Source: Amnibacterium sp. (GTDB taxonomy: Bacteria > Actinomycetota > Actinomycetes > Actinomycetales > Microbacteriaceae). Taken from it: DNA of 64,000 nt. This document shows, piece after piece, positions 32,703 through 42,076 of the stretch. A program made the position numbers and the translations under genes. The stretch is taken from NCBI RefSeq assembly GCF_025463795.1, contig NZ_JAODBE010000070.1, forward strand, positions 1-64,000. Reading direction: 5' to 3'. The notes under the pieces were generated by a model, which had not been told where the DNA came from, made no database searches, and saw nothing but the letters and a program-made list of their open reading frames with translations. Each line of letters opens with the position of its first letter. Positions within the stretch are counted from its first letter, which is position 1.

Positions 32703-33704
32703 TCAGGTGTCGATCCCCGCCCGTCGAGCCGCATCCAGGAGCACGGCGGCGGCGACCTCGATTCCCTCGATGCGCCCGAGCGAGACGTCCTCGTGCTCGA
32801 TGTTCACCAGCATGTCGGGATCCACCGCGTGCAGCGCTGCGAGCCAGGTCGACCAGTACGCGACGTCGTGGCCGCGGCCGAGGGCGACGAAGTCCCACGC
32901 CGCGTCCGTGGGCCACTCGTTCACCCACTCGTCGCCGCCGAGGTTGGTCCTGGCTTCGTCCGGCCGCATCCGCCGGAAGCGGTTGTCGAGGACGCCGTGG
33001 ACGGCCGCGGCGGGATTCACGCGGACGTCTTTCGCGGCCGCATGGAACACGAGCTGACCGAGGTCCTGCACGACGGCCGGGTCCATCTGCTGCCAGAACA
33101 GGTGTGATGCGTCGAGCTCGACCCCGATGCTGGTCGCGTCGGTGCGCTCGAGCAGCTCGCGGATGCCGGCCGGGTTGAACACGAGGTTCTGGGGGTGCAG
33201 CTCGAGGGCGACCTTGACGCCGAGATCGGCCGCCTCACGGTCGATCTCGCGCCAGAGCGACTCCGCGACGTGCCACTGGTAGTCCAGGACATCCAGTGCG
33301 GCCGAGTTCCAGGCGTTCACGATCCAGTTCGGCCGGCTCGCCCCGGGCTCCCCGCCCGGCAGGCCCGACATGGTCACGACGCGCTGCTGGCCGAGCCGGT
33401 TCGCGAGGCGGATCGACCGTCGCACGTCCTCCGCGTGCCGGTCGCCGATCGCCTGATCGGGGTGGAGCGGGTTGCCGTTGCAGTTGAGCCCGGCGATCTC
33501 GACGCCGGTGCCGTCGAAGAGCCCGAGGAAGTCGTCCCCGGCGGCGTCCGACTCCAGGATGTCGTCGAAGGTCGGGAGATGCACGGCCGGCAGGAAGCCG
33601 CCGGAGTTGAGCTCGATGCCGGTGAGGCCCAGCCCGCCGATGACCTCGAGGGCCTCGGGCAGCGGACGGTCGCGCAGGATCGCGTTGTAGAGGCCGAACT
33701 TCAC
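32703..33704 (-). CDS. Sugar-phosphate isomerase/epimerase-like TIM barrel
   Basis: 333 residues of the AP-endonuclease-2 (xylose-isomerase-like) barrel family. Metal-site residues can be seen in ALELHPQNLVF (Glu), GVELDASHLFWQ (Asp, His) and NIEHEDVSLG (Glu). Members isomerise or epimerise keto-sugars or inosose derivatives. It follows the GntR regulator gene and lies at the end of the inositol region on the same strand, so it may handle a stereoisomer (as IolI-type isomerases do) or a related polyol; that is inference. Confidence 0.75.
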   Translation of the reverse strand: MKFGLYNAILRDRPLPEALEVIGGLGLTGIELNSGGFLPAVHLPTFDDILESDAAGDDFLGLFDGTGVEIAGLNCNGNPLHPDQAIGDRHAEDVRRSIRLANRLGQQRVVTMSGLPGGEPGASRPNWIVNAWNSAALDVLDYQWHVAESLWREIDREAADLGVKVALELHPQNLVFNPAGIRELLERTDATSIGVELDASHLFWQQMDPAVVQDLGQLVFHAAAKDVRVNPAAAVHGVLDNRFRRMRPDEARTNLGGDEWVNEWPTDAAWDFVALGRGHDVAYWSTWLAALHAVDPDMLVNIEHEDVSLGRIEGIEVAAAVLLDAARRAGIDT

Positions 33705-33766
33705 CGGGACACCGCCAGTCGTCGAGAGGAACGGGATGGACCCGCGGCCGCACGCGGCGGCCGCGA

Positions 33767-34528
33767 TCAGTGACCGACGAGCGTGATCTCGAACGAGTAG
33801 AGATCGGGCCGGTAGCAGTGGTGACCGAACTCCGCCGCCTTGCCGCTCGCGTCGTACGCCGTGCGGTCCATCGTGAGCAGCGGGCCGTTGCGATCGATCT
33901 CGAGCAGCTTGCTCTCGGCCGGCGTCGCACGACGGGCGCCGATCCGCTGGCGTGCGACCCGCATGGTCACGCCCCGCATCCGCAGCAGCTGATAGAGACC
34001 GTGCTGGCGGAGCTGCTCCTCGGTCAGATCCGTGAAGTCCTCCGGCAGGTAGTTCTCCAGGATCGAGACGGGAACGCCGTCCGCTCCACGCAGCCGCCGG
34101 AGGTGCAGCACGGGGCTGCCGAGCTCGACGCCGAGCGCGTCCACCATGCGCTGGTCCGCCTCGATCACCTCGCGCCGCAGCAGCGTGGTGGTGGGATGCT
34201 GCCCGGTGCGCTCGAGGTCCTCCCAGAGGCTCGTCAGCTCGACCTGCCGGGTCACGGATCCGTGCACGACCTGGGTGCCGATGCCCCTGCGCCGCACGAT
34301 CAGGCCCTTGTCCACGAGCTCCTGGATCGCGCGCCGGATGGTGGGCCTCGAGAGCCCGAGCCGCTCGCTCAGGGCGATCTCGTTCTCGAGCCGGGCTCCG
34401 GCGGGCAGATCTCCGGAACGGATGGCCTGCTCGATGCCGGTGGCGATCTGGAAGTACAGGGGTACCGGGCCCGACCGGTCCGTGAGCAGGACCGAGTCCG
34501 GGAGCATCGTGATCTCCGTGTTCGGCAC
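33767..34528 (-). CDS. GntR-family regulator, HutC/UTRA subfamily, probable inositol regulator
   Basis: 253 residues from GTG 34528 with GAGGAG close upstream. N-terminal winged HTH at ~25-90 (IEQAIRSGDLPAGARLENE, LSERLGLSRPTIRRAIQEL, GIGTQVVHG) and a C-terminal UTRA domain ~100-250 of the HutC type. In Corynebacterium the inositol regulator IolR is also a GntR protein. Here the gene follows the iol operon by 123 bp, and palindromes TGTCYTRACA lie upstream of it and of the iol promoters. I therefore propose it is the IolR equivalent, repressing iol genes until an inositol intermediate binds. Confidence 0.82.
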   Translation of the reverse strand: MPNTEITMLPDSVLLTDRSGPVPLYFQIATGIEQAIRSGDLPAGARLENEIALSERLGLSRPTIRRAIQELVDKGLIVRRRGIGTQVVHGSVTRQVELTSLWEDLERTGQHPTTTLLRREVIEADQRMVDALGVELGSPVLHLRRLRGADGVPVSILENYLPEDFTDLTEEQLRQHGLYQLLRMRGVTMRVARQRIGARRATPAESKLLEIDRNGPLLTMDRTAYDASGKAAEFGHHCYRPDLYSFEITLVGH

Positions 34529-34545
34529 CGCACTCCTCAGCTTTA

Positions 34546-34577
34546 TGTCTTAACAGGCTAGCAAAGTCGCGACTTTG
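34546..34577. promoter_or_regulatory. Operator-like palindromes upstream of the GntR gene
   Basis: TGTCTTAACA (34546-34555) is the same class of palindrome found at the iolC and MFS promoters. Adjacent to it is a perfect 16-base palindrome CAAAGTCGCGACTTTG (34562-34577). Both are within 50 bases of the GntR start, consistent with autoregulation. The role of the longer palindrome is open: a second operator or an unrelated hairpin. Confidence 0.6.
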
Positions 34578-34650
34578 TCCGCATCCCTGAGTGGACCTGA
34601 AAGCGCACGCGCGGTGTGCCGCGGCACGCGCCCTGCAGGCCTGACGCCCG

Positions 34651-35535
34651 TCATGCCGCTCCGCCCGCTCGACGGATCCGTTGCGTGATCTGCTCGAGCT
34701 GGAACCGGGAGACCTCGTCGGCGCGCTCGTCCTCCGCGAAGACGTTCGAGACGATCATCGAGTCGTCGCGGTCGTAGAAGCCGTTCGCGCCCAGAGCGGC
34801 GAAGAACACGTCCCAGTCGACGTCGCCGTCACCGAGCGGGAGGTGCTGGTGGACCCGGGCCGCGTTCCCCGGCGGGTTCGAGATGTAGCGCAGGCCGTGA
34901 CTGCGGTGGTGGTCGAAGCTGTCGGCGACGTACGCCGCGCCGAGCCGGGCGCCGGCGGACGACATGATCCCGGCCGCGTCGCCGCCGTAGTGGAACGTGT
35001 GGGACCCCACGTAGACGAATCCGACCGCCGACGAGTTCAGTCCCCGGATGATTCGGACCGCCTCGAGACCGTCCTCGACGAAGTCGTCGGGATGCGGGTC
35101 GACGTTCACGCGGATGCCCTCGCGCTCGAAGATCGGCAGCAGCTCCTCCATCGAGCGGTAGAAGGCCCGCTCGGACTCCTCCGATCGCTCCGGCCGGCCG
35201 GAGAACTCCGTGTTGATCACCGGCACCTCGAGCTCCACGGCGATCTCGATGATGCGCGTCCAGTTCCGCACGGCGGCGAGCCGCGGCTCCTCGTCGGGCC
35301 ATGACCAGCGCTGCACCGGCAGCAGGGAGGAGATGCCGATCCCGGCGTCCTTCGCCCGCTTCTTCACCGCCGCGAGGAGCTCGTCGTCGACGCGCGGATG
35401 GCGGAAGAACGGCAGGAAGTCCACGTGCGGTGTGAGCTGGTACCACTCGTACCCGAGCTCCGCCGCCTTGTCCGCGAAGTCGAGCAGCCCGTGGGTCGCG
35501 TGGTACGGGGTGGGGTCGAGCGCGATCCTGACCAT
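34651..35535 (-). CDS. iolH: IolH-like sugar-phosphate isomerase/epimerase of inositol catabolism
   Basis: 294 residues, AP2-endonuclease-like barrel. Motifs: YEWYQLTPHVDFLPFFRHP near residue 30, VNVDPHPDDFVE and VGFVYVGSHTFHYGG with metal-ligand-type His and Asp. Identified as IolH mainly by position, last in the ordered series iolC-aldolase-iolA-iolB-iolD-iolE-iolG-iolH, the order I recall from the Corynebacterium iol cluster. Its biochemical role in inositol breakdown is not settled even in Bacillus. ATG 35535, eight bases after the iolG stop. Confidence 0.72.
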   Translation of the reverse strand: MVRIALDPTPYHATHGLLDFADKAAELGYEWYQLTPHVDFLPFFRHPRVDDELLAAVKKRAKDAGIGISSLLPVQRWSWPDEEPRLAAVRNWTRIIEIAVELEVPVINTEFSGRPERSEESERAFYRSMEELLPIFEREGIRVNVDPHPDDFVEDGLEAVRIIRGLNSSAVGFVYVGSHTFHYGGDAAGIMSSAGARLGAAYVADSFDHHRSHGLRYISNPPGNAARVHQHLPLGDGDVDWDVFFAALGANGFYDRDDSMIVSNVFAEDERADEVSRFQLEQITQRIRRAGGAA

Positions 35536-35542
35536 GCGTGCC

Positions 35543-36598
35543 TCAGGCGTAGAAGTCGGGCTTGGCGGCGGTGGCGACGTCGACCGGGCCGGTGGTGTGC
35601 TGAGCCGCGACGCCCGCCTCGCAGGCGAGCGCGACGCGGTAGCCGTCCCAGGCCGAGGGCCCGTCGATCGTGCCCCGCGCGGCCGCGTCGACCCAGCGCT
35701 GGATCTGCTCGTCGTACGCGGGGGCGAATCGCGTCGTGAAGGACATGTGCTCGGCGGTGACGACATGGCCGTCGCGCCAGGCGGTCAAGCCGGCCGTGCG
35801 GCCGATCTCGGCGATGCCGTGTTCGAACACCGCCTCGGTCTTCACCTGGTAGCCGAACCCCACGTTCACGTTGATCTCGACGTCGGCGAGCACCCCGTTC
35901 TCGAGCTGCAGCAGCACGAGCGCCGGATCGGCGAAGGCCGACACCGAGTTGCGACGCAGCGGCTTCACCTCGACGGACGCGATGTCCGACCCGGCGAGCC
36001 AGGGGACGACGTCGAACTCGTGCACCACCGAGTCGGTGATCAGCATGGCCTCCGTGTACGACGACGCGACCGACGGGTTGCGGTGGACGCAGTGCAGCCC
36101 GAGGAGCGCGCCGAGATCGGACGTCTCGACGAGGTTCCGGAGCTCCCGGTACTGCGGGTCGAAGCGGCGCATGAAGCCCACCTGGATGTGCGGCCGATCG
36201 AGCCGCTGCTCCACCTCGAGGATGCGGGCGGACGAGTCGCTGTCCTGCGTCAGGGGCTTCTCGCAGAGGATCTCGAGGCCCGCCTCGAGTGCGGGGAGCA
36301 GGACCGGCTCGTGCAGGAAGCCCGGTGTGGCGATCAGCACGGCATCGAGGTCGTCCCGGTCGATGGCCTCCTCGATCCGCGTCCGCGCGACGGATCCGGG
36401 CGCGGCGGCGACCCCGGCAGCCGCTCGGCCCTCGTCGGGCTCGACGACCGCGACGACCGCTGCGCCCCGGATGCGGTTCGTGATCCGGTTGATGTGGTCG
36501 GCGCCCATCATCCCGGCGCCGACGACGGCGACCCGGAGGTCGCGGGCGTCCGCGTCACGGCGGGCGGCGCCGGCGGGCGTCACGGTGGTGCTGCTCAT
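35543..36598 (-). CDS. iolG: Inositol 2-dehydrogenase (Gfo/Idh/MocA family)
   Basis: 351 residues. NAD-binding VAVVGAGMMGADHINRI (24-40), the family EKP motif (113-115) in CEKPLTQ, and catalytic Asp189/His193 in ITDSVVHEFDVVPWL. These are the residues of IolG, which oxidises myo-inositol (or D-chiro-inositol) C-OH to the 2-keto form as step one of the pathway. Context with iolE, D, B, A, C on one strand supports this. GAGGA seven bases before ATG. Confidence 0.85.
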   Translation of the reverse strand: MSSTTVTPAGAARRDADARDLRVAVVGAGMMGADHINRITNRIRGAAVVAVVEPDEGRAAAGVAAAPGSVARTRIEEAIDRDDLDAVLIATPGFLHEPVLLPALEAGLEILCEKPLTQDSDSSARILEVEQRLDRPHIQVGFMRRFDPQYRELRNLVETSDLGALLGLHCVHRNPSVASSYTEAMLITDSVVHEFDVVPWLAGSDIASVEVKPLRRNSVSAFADPALVLLQLENGVLADVEINVNVGFGYQVKTEAVFEHGIAEIGRTAGLTAWRDGHVVTAEHMSFTTRFAPAYDEQIQRWVDAAARGTIDGPSAWDGYRVALACEAGVAAQHTTGPVDVATAAKPDFYA

Positions 36599-36632
36599 GT
36601 CGAGGTCCTCGTGTTCGTCGGGGAGGTGTCGG

Positions 36633-37574
36633 TCACGCGATCCGCGCGTGACGGGTGCACGAGAAGATGTGCTCCCGGGTACGGGTCGCGATCGGTAGCG
36701 GCTGATCGAGACGTGCGACCGGGTACATGTCCTGCTCGACGATCGCGAAGATCTCCGGATCGATCGCGCTGACCGCGTCGATGATCGGGCCGAGCGCGGG
36801 CACGCCGGCGGGGGGCTCGACCATGATCCCCTGCGGGACGGCCTCGGCGAACGGGACGTCGTTCTTCAGCACCTCGAACAGCAGCTCCGGGTCCACCTGC
36901 TTGAGGTGCAGGTACCCGATCCGATCCGGCCGCTCCCGGATGAGGCGCAGGTTGTCGCCGCCGTAGTAGGCGAAGTGTCCGGTGTCGAGGCAGAGGTTCG
37001 TGTACCGCACGTCCGTCTCGTCGAGGAGGCGCGTCACCTCCCGGTAGGTGCCGACGTGGCTGTCCGCGTGGGAGTGGAACTGCTGACGGACGCCGAACTC
37101 GTCGAGGAGGGCCTTGCCGAGCCGGTCGTGACCGGCCGCGAGGCGGCTCCACTGCTCGTCGGTCAGGGTGCGGGACTCCAGGACCTCCGCGGTCGCGTCG
37201 CTGCGCCACAGGTCGGGGATGACCACGAGGTGGTCGGCGCCGAGCTTCGAGGCGAGACCGGCGACGTCGAGCGCCTGGTCCCATGCCCGCTGCCACTGGT
37301 CGTCCCCCTTGTGGAACCCGGTGAAGACGGTTCCGGCCGAGAGCCGGAGTCCTCGCGCGCCGAGCTCGTCCTCCAGGTGGTGGGGGTCCGTCGGCAGGTA
37401 GCCGTACGGGCCGAGCTCGATCCAGGTGTATCCGGCGGCCTGCACCTCGTCGAGGAAGCGGGCCCACGGGATCTGGCGCGGGTCGCTCGGGAACCAGACA
37501 CCCCAGGAGTCGGGAGCGGTGCCGATGCGGAGCGCGGGCTCCGCGGCTCGTTCGGTCGCGGTCGGATCGGTCAC
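36633..37574 (-). CDS. iolE: IolE-like 2-keto-myo-inositol dehydratase
   Basis: 313 residues, GTG start with AGGGG nine bases before. TIM-barrel of the AP2 superfamily with the opening LRIGTAPDSWGVWFPSD, WIELGPYGYLP, a metal/base-type NLCLDTGHFAYYGGDN, and HSHADSHVG. IolE removes water from 2-keto-inositol to give the diketone THcHDO. Assigned IolE by fold and by lying between iolD and iolG; the sequence could alternatively be an inosose isomerase. Overlap of roles within this family makes the exact reaction uncertain. Confidence 0.65.
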   Translation of the reverse strand: MTDPTATERAAEPALRIGTAPDSWGVWFPSDPRQIPWARFLDEVQAAGYTWIELGPYGYLPTDPHHLEDELGARGLRLSAGTVFTGFHKGDDQWQRAWDQALDVAGLASKLGADHLVVIPDLWRSDATAEVLESRTLTDEQWSRLAAGHDRLGKALLDEFGVRQQFHSHADSHVGTYREVTRLLDETDVRYTNLCLDTGHFAYYGGDNLRLIRERPDRIGYLHLKQVDPELLFEVLKNDVPFAEAVPQGIMVEPPAGVPALGPIIDAVSAIDPEIFAIVEQDMYPVARLDQPLPIATRTREHIFSCTRHARIA

Positions 37575-37608
37575 AGCGTCGTTCCCCTCATGGTCGGCCC
37601 GGTTCTTC

Positions 37609-39552
37609 TCAGCCGAGCAGCGGCTTCTGGGCGGCCCGCTGCTCCTCGTACTCGGCCCTCGCGCGGATGGTCGTGTCGAGCGTGGAGACGCCGGCCACGG
37701 GCACGTCCCACCAGCCGCCGCCGTCGGGGGCGTAGAGCAGCGGATCGCTGTTGATGTGCACGACGGTCGTGCGGGCCGAGGCCTTGGCCGCGAGCACCGC
37801 CGTCTTCAGGTCGTCGATCGCGTCGGGGCCCGGCTCGACCTCGATCACGTCGACGCCGTAGCTGCGCGCGTTGGCGGCGAGGTCGACGGGCAGCCGCTGC
37901 TCCCCCTGGAAGTCGAGCGAGTCGGGATCCTGGAACCGGTACTGCGTTCCGTAGCGCTCGGACCCGACCGTCTCGGACAGGTGCCCGATCGAGGCGTAGC
38001 CGTGGTTCTGGATCAGGACGACGATGATCTTGAGGCCTTCCGCGACGGCGGTGACGAGCTCGGTGTGCAGCATCAGGTACGAGCCGTCGCCGACCATCAC
38101 GAGCACGTCCCGGTCCGGCGCGGCCCTGCGCACCCCCAGGCCGCCCGCGATCTCGTACCCCATGCAGGAGAAGGCGTACTCGACGTGGTACCCGAGCGGA
38201 TCCCGCACCCGCCACAACTTGTGCAGGTCGCCGGGCAGCGACCCGGCGGCCTGCACGACGACGTCGCGCGGATCGGAGACGGACTGCACCGCACCGATGA
38301 TCTCCGGCTGGCCGGGCAGGGTGCGACCGGACGGCTCGAAAGCCGCATCGACCAGCCGATCCCACTCCGCCTTGCCGGCCGCGATCTCCTCCGCGTACGC
38401 CGGAGCGACCCGGTGGCCGTCGAGTGCTGCTGCGAGCGCGGTGACGGCCTCCCGGGCGTCGGCGATCACCGGGAGCTGGGTGCCGTGCTTGTAGGCGTCG
38501 AACCCCGCGATGTTGATGTTCACGAAGATCACGCCGTCGCGCTGGAACACGGTCCGGCTCGCGGTGGTGAAGTCGCTGTACCGGGTGCCGATGCCGATCA
38601 CCACGTCGGCGGTCTCGGCGACGCGGTTCGCGGCCGCGGTTCCTGTCGCGCCCACCCCGCCGAGGTACTGGGCGGAGTCCCAGGGCAGCGCTCCGCCGCC
38701 GGCCTGCGAAGTGCCGACGGGGATGCCGGTCGCCTCGACGAATGCGGCGAGCGCTGCTTCCGCCTCGGAGTAGAGCACGCCCCCGCCCGCGATGATCATC
38801 GGCCGGTCGGCACGACGGATCGCGGCCGCGGCACGGTCCAGCGGGCCCCGCTCGGGCAGCGGTCGCCGGATGTGCCAGTCGCGGGGCGCGAGGAACTCGA
38901 CCGGCACCTCGATGGTCTCCGCCTGGACGTCCTCCGGGAGCGCGATCGTCACCGCACCGGTCTCGGCGGGGTCCGTCAGCACGCGGAGTGCGGCGAGGGC
39001 GATCGAGAAGAGCTGCTCGGGCCGCTGCACCCGGTCGAAGAACCGAGACACGGGCCGGAAGGCGTCGGTGACCTGGATGCCGGGGTCGTGCGGGTGCTCG
39101 AGCTGCTGCAGCACGGGGTCCGAGACGCGGGTCGCGAACGTGTCGCTCGGCAGCAGCAGGGCGGGCAGCCGGTTCGCGGTCGCGAGCGCCGCGCCGGTCA
39201 GCATGTTCGCGGCGCCCGGACCCACGGAGGCCGCCGCTGCATAGGTGGCGCGGCGCCGGCGCATGCGGGCGTAGCCCACCGCCTGGTGCACCATCGCCTG
39301 CTCGTTGCGGGCCTGGTGGTAGGGCATGAGCCCCGGGCGGTCGTGGTGCAGCTGCTGGAGGGCCTGGCCGATCCCGGCCACGTTGCCGTGGCCGAAGATG
39401 CCGAAGGTGCCGGCGATCGTGCGCTCGCGCACGTCGCCGTCGACCGTCCACTGGTTCGCGAGGAACTCCACGAGCGCCTGCGCGACCGTCATGGTGCGGG
39501 AGCGCCGAGGCGTGTGGACGGTGCGGGTCTCGGGCTCGACGTCGATGCTCAT
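37609..39552 (-). CDS. iolD: THcHDO hydrolase (acylhydrolase), thiamine-diphosphate family
   Basis: 647 residues of the acetolactate-synthase superfamily. Catalytic Glu84 in PYHQARNEQAMVHQ, the thiamine-diphosphate motif MVGDGSYLMLHTELV with downstream QNHGYAS, and three-domain length are all present. IolD hydrolytically opens the cyclic diketone to 5-deoxy-D-glucuronate. It is recognised as IolD rather than acetolactate synthase by its size, the HxxR.EQ opening and position between iolB and iolE. GAGGAGGG before ATG is a strong ribosome site. Confidence 0.86.
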   Translation of the reverse strand: MSIDVEPETRTVHTPRRSRTMTVAQALVEFLANQWTVDGDVRERTIAGTFGIFGHGNVAGIGQALQQLHHDRPGLMPYHQARNEQAMVHQAVGYARMRRRRATYAAAASVGPGAANMLTGAALATANRLPALLLPSDTFATRVSDPVLQQLEHPHDPGIQVTDAFRPVSRFFDRVQRPEQLFSIALAALRVLTDPAETGAVTIALPEDVQAETIEVPVEFLAPRDWHIRRPLPERGPLDRAAAAIRRADRPMIIAGGGVLYSEAEAALAAFVEATGIPVGTSQAGGGALPWDSAQYLGGVGATGTAAANRVAETADVVIGIGTRYSDFTTASRTVFQRDGVIFVNINIAGFDAYKHGTQLPVIADAREAVTALAAALDGHRVAPAYAEEIAAGKAEWDRLVDAAFEPSGRTLPGQPEIIGAVQSVSDPRDVVVQAAGSLPGDLHKLWRVRDPLGYHVEYAFSCMGYEIAGGLGVRRAAPDRDVLVMVGDGSYLMLHTELVTAVAEGLKIIVVLIQNHGYASIGHLSETVGSERYGTQYRFQDPDSLDFQGEQRLPVDLAANARSYGVDVIEVEPGPDAIDDLKTAVLAAKASARTTVVHINSDPLLYAPDGGGWWDVPVAGVSTLDTTIRARAEYEEQRAAQKPLLG

Positions 39553-39565
39553 CGGTGGTCCCTCC

Positions 39566-40441
39566 TCATGGGGCGTAGGGCAGTCGGGGATCAGGGAACC
39601 GGCCGTCCCAGGTCGAGCGGATCCAAGCGTGCGCGGGGTCGTCGCTGATGCGCCAGGCCCGGTCGGGCCCGGGACCCGCCATGACGTTCAGGTAGTAGAG
39701 GTCGTAGCCGGGAGCCGCGGCGGCCGGCCCGTGGTAGCCGTACGGCACCAGTGCGACGTCCCCCGTCCGCACCATCGCGGCGGTGTCGATCGCGCCCGCC
39801 GGCGAGGAGTAGGTGGCGAAGAAGCCGAACGGATCGCCTCCCTCCGGCGCGGTGGAGCCGCGGGTAGGGGCGGCCTCGAAGTAGTAGATCTCCTCGAGCC
39901 GGCTCTCCGTCGGTCCCGCCTCGTCGTGCTTGTGGGGCGGATACGAGGACCAGTTCTCCGCGGGCGTGATCACCTCGCACACGATGAGCTTCGCCGCGTC
40001 GAGCCCGTCGGGCGTGCCGAAGTTGTGGACCTGCCGGGTGGAGCGGCCGGCGCCGCGGATCTCGAGCGGCACCTCGGCCGCGGGCAGGTGGGCGTCCGGC
40101 AGCACCTGGTCGGTCGGCGCCTCGGCGACGGCGACCCGGCCGGAGCCGGAGATCGTCGCGGCGGAGCCGGCTCCGAGGTAGACGACGTCCGTGGGGCCGT
40201 CGAACACCCCGGCCCTGCCGGTGAGCTCGAAGACGCGCAGCGGGGTGGCGACCCGGAAGGCGCCGCTGAGCGGCACGACCATCCGCTCGACCTCATCGGC
40301 CGGCAGCTCGACCGTCCCGCCGTCGAGGCTCGCCACGCGGAGACCCGTGTGCTGCCAGCCGTCGAGATCCGGCCCCACCACCGTCTCCCAGTCCTCCTGG
40401 GCGAGGCGGTGCCTCGGGAAGAACCAGTCGTTCATCGTCAC
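39566..40441 (-). CDS. iolB: 5-deoxy-glucuronate isomerase
   Basis: 291 residues from GTG 40441 (ATG six bases further is alternative). Bicupin enzyme starting NDWFFPRHRLAQEDWE. It carries the IolB C-terminal cupin with metal ligands in SSYPPHKHDEAGP (His, His), RLEEIYYFEA (Glu) and YGYHGPAAAAPGYDLYYLN (His). It isomerises 5-deoxyglucuronate to DKG. Sits 14 bases before iolD on the same strand and 63 after iolA. Confidence 0.86.
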   Translation of the reverse strand: MTMNDWFFPRHRLAQEDWETVVGPDLDGWQHTGLRVASLDGGTVELPADEVERMVVPLSGAFRVATPLRVFELTGRAGVFDGPTDVVYLGAGSAATISGSGRVAVAEAPTDQVLPDAHLPAAEVPLEIRGAGRSTRQVHNFGTPDGLDAAKLIVCEVITPAENWSSYPPHKHDEAGPTESRLEEIYYFEAAPTRGSTAPEGGDPFGFFATYSSPAGAIDTAAMVRTGDVALVPYGYHGPAAAAPGYDLYYLNVMAGPGPDRAWRISDDPAHAWIRSTWDGRFPDPRLPYAP

Positions 40442-40504
40442 GTCGTCGTGTTCCTCATGCAGGGGCGTCCCGCAGGCCCGGACGGGTGCGGGACGCCGGG
40501 GCGG

Positions 40505-42037
40505 TCAGTTCTGCGGGAAGCCCAGGTCGACCCCGCCGTGGCTCGGGTCCAGCCAGCGGGACGTCACCGCCTTCTGCTGGGTGAAGAACTTCACGCCTTC
40601 GACGCCGTGCGCCTTGGTGTCGCCGAACAGGGATTGCTTCCAGCCGCCGAACGAGAACGTGGCGACGGGGACGGGGATCGGCACGTTGATGCCGATCATG
40701 CCGACCTCGATCTCGTTCTGGAACCGGCGAGCGGCTCCCCCGTCGTTGGTGAAGATCGCGGTGCCGTTGCCGAACGCCCCCGAGTTGATGAGCTCGACGC
40801 CGTCCTCGTAGGTGGCGACGCGGACGACCGAGAGCACCGGGCCGAAGATCTCCTCCGTGTAGGCCTTCGACGTCGTCGGCACCTTGTCGAGCAGGGTCGG
40901 TCCCAGCCAGAACCCGTTGCTGTCGCCGTCGACCTGGACGCCGCGGCCGTCGACGACGACCTCCGCGCCGTCCTCGGCCGCGATGTCGATGTAGGACGCG
41001 ACCTTGTCACGATGCGCCTCGGTGACGAGCGGGCCCATGTCGCAGTTGCGGCGGCCGTCGCCGATCTTCAGGCCGGACATCCGGTCGGTGATCTTCGAGA
41101 TGAGGTCGTCCGCCACCGGCTCCACCGCGACGACGACGGAGATGGCCATGCACCGCTCCCCCGCGGAACCGAAGCCCGCGTTGATCGCCGAATCGGCGAC
41201 GAGGTCGAGATCCGCGTCGGGCAGCACGAGCATGTGGTTCTTCGCCCCGCCGAGGGCCTGCACCCGCTTGCCGTGCTTCGTGCCGGTCTCGTACACGTAC
41301 TGGGCGATCGGCGTCGAACCCACGAACGAGATCGACCGCACGTCGTCGTGGGTGAGAAGGCCGTCGACCGCGACCTTGTCCCCGTTCAGCACGTTGTAGA
41401 CCCCGTCGGGCAGCCCGGCCTCCTGCCACAGCTTCGCGATCCACAGCGACGCGGACGGGTCCTTCTCGCTCGGCTTGATCACCACCGTGTTCCCCGCCGC
41501 GATCGCGATGGGGAAGAACCACATCGGGACCATGGCCGGGAAGTTGAACGGGGAGATGATCCCGACGACGCCCAGCGGCTGCCGCAGGGAGTAGACGTCG
41601 ACGCCCGTGGAGACCTGCTCCGAGAACTCACCCTTCAGGTGGTGCGCCATCCCGGTCGCGAACTCCACGACCTCCTGCCCGCGGCTGATCTCGCCGAGCG
41701 CGTCGGACAGCACCTTGCCGTGCTCGCTCGTGATGATCTCGGCGAGCTCGCCCTTGCGGGCGTTGAGCAGCTCGCGGAAGGCGAAGAGGATGGCCTGCTT
41801 CCGGGCGAGGGAGAGGTCCCGCCACGCCGGATAGGCGGCCTTCGCCGCGGCGACGGCCGCGTCCACGTCCGCCTCGTCGGCGAGGGCGACCTGCTTCGTG
41901 GCGATGCCGAGTGCGGGATCGAACACCGGCGCCCTGCGGGTGCCGGTGCCGGGCACCTCGGCGCCGGCGATCCAGTGCGGGACGACCGGCACGGTGTCGG
42001 ACTCGGCGCGATCGGTGGTGGGGGCGGTGGTGGTCAT
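40505..42037 (-). CDS. iolA: Methylmalonate-semialdehyde dehydrogenase (CoA-acylating)
   Basis: 510-residue aldehyde dehydrogenase, nucleophile Cys296 in SAGERCMAIS and PFNFPAMVPMWFFP. The general-base position of ordinary ALDHs (ELGG) is ALGG here at 261-264, the hallmark of CoA-dependent members MMSDH/MalDH that omit the base. It converts malonate semialdehyde to acetyl-CoA, or methylmalonate semialdehyde to propionyl-CoA, the last step of the pathway. MTTTAPTTDR start by ATG 42037. Confidence 0.88.
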   Translation of the reverse strand: MTTTAPTTDRAESDTVPVVPHWIAGAEVPGTGTRRAPVFDPALGIATKQVALADEADVDAAVAAAKAAYPAWRDLSLARKQAILFAFRELLNARKGELAEIITSEHGKVLSDALGEISRGQEVVEFATGMAHHLKGEFSEQVSTGVDVYSLRQPLGVVGIISPFNFPAMVPMWFFPIAIAAGNTVVIKPSEKDPSASLWIAKLWQEAGLPDGVYNVLNGDKVAVDGLLTHDDVRSISFVGSTPIAQYVYETGTKHGKRVQALGGAKNHMLVLPDADLDLVADSAINAGFGSAGERCMAISVVVAVEPVADDLISKITDRMSGLKIGDGRRNCDMGPLVTEAHRDKVASYIDIAAEDGAEVVVDGRGVQVDGDSNGFWLGPTLLDKVPTTSKAYTEEIFGPVLSVVRVATYEDGVELINSGAFGNGTAIFTNDGGAARRFQNEIEVGMIGINVPIPVPVATFSFGGWKQSLFGDTKAHGVEGVKFFTQQKAVTSRWLDPSHGGVDLGFPQN

Positions 42038-42076
42038 GCGGGTCCTCGATCGATGTGGTGGAGGGATGCCGTCCGG

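Noticed and set aside
34602-34635. Inverted GC-rich repeat (GTGCCGCGGCAC) downstream of iolH as terminator
   Set aside because: Six-base stem with no loop and imperfect flanks; not convincing compared with the two stronger hairpins reported.
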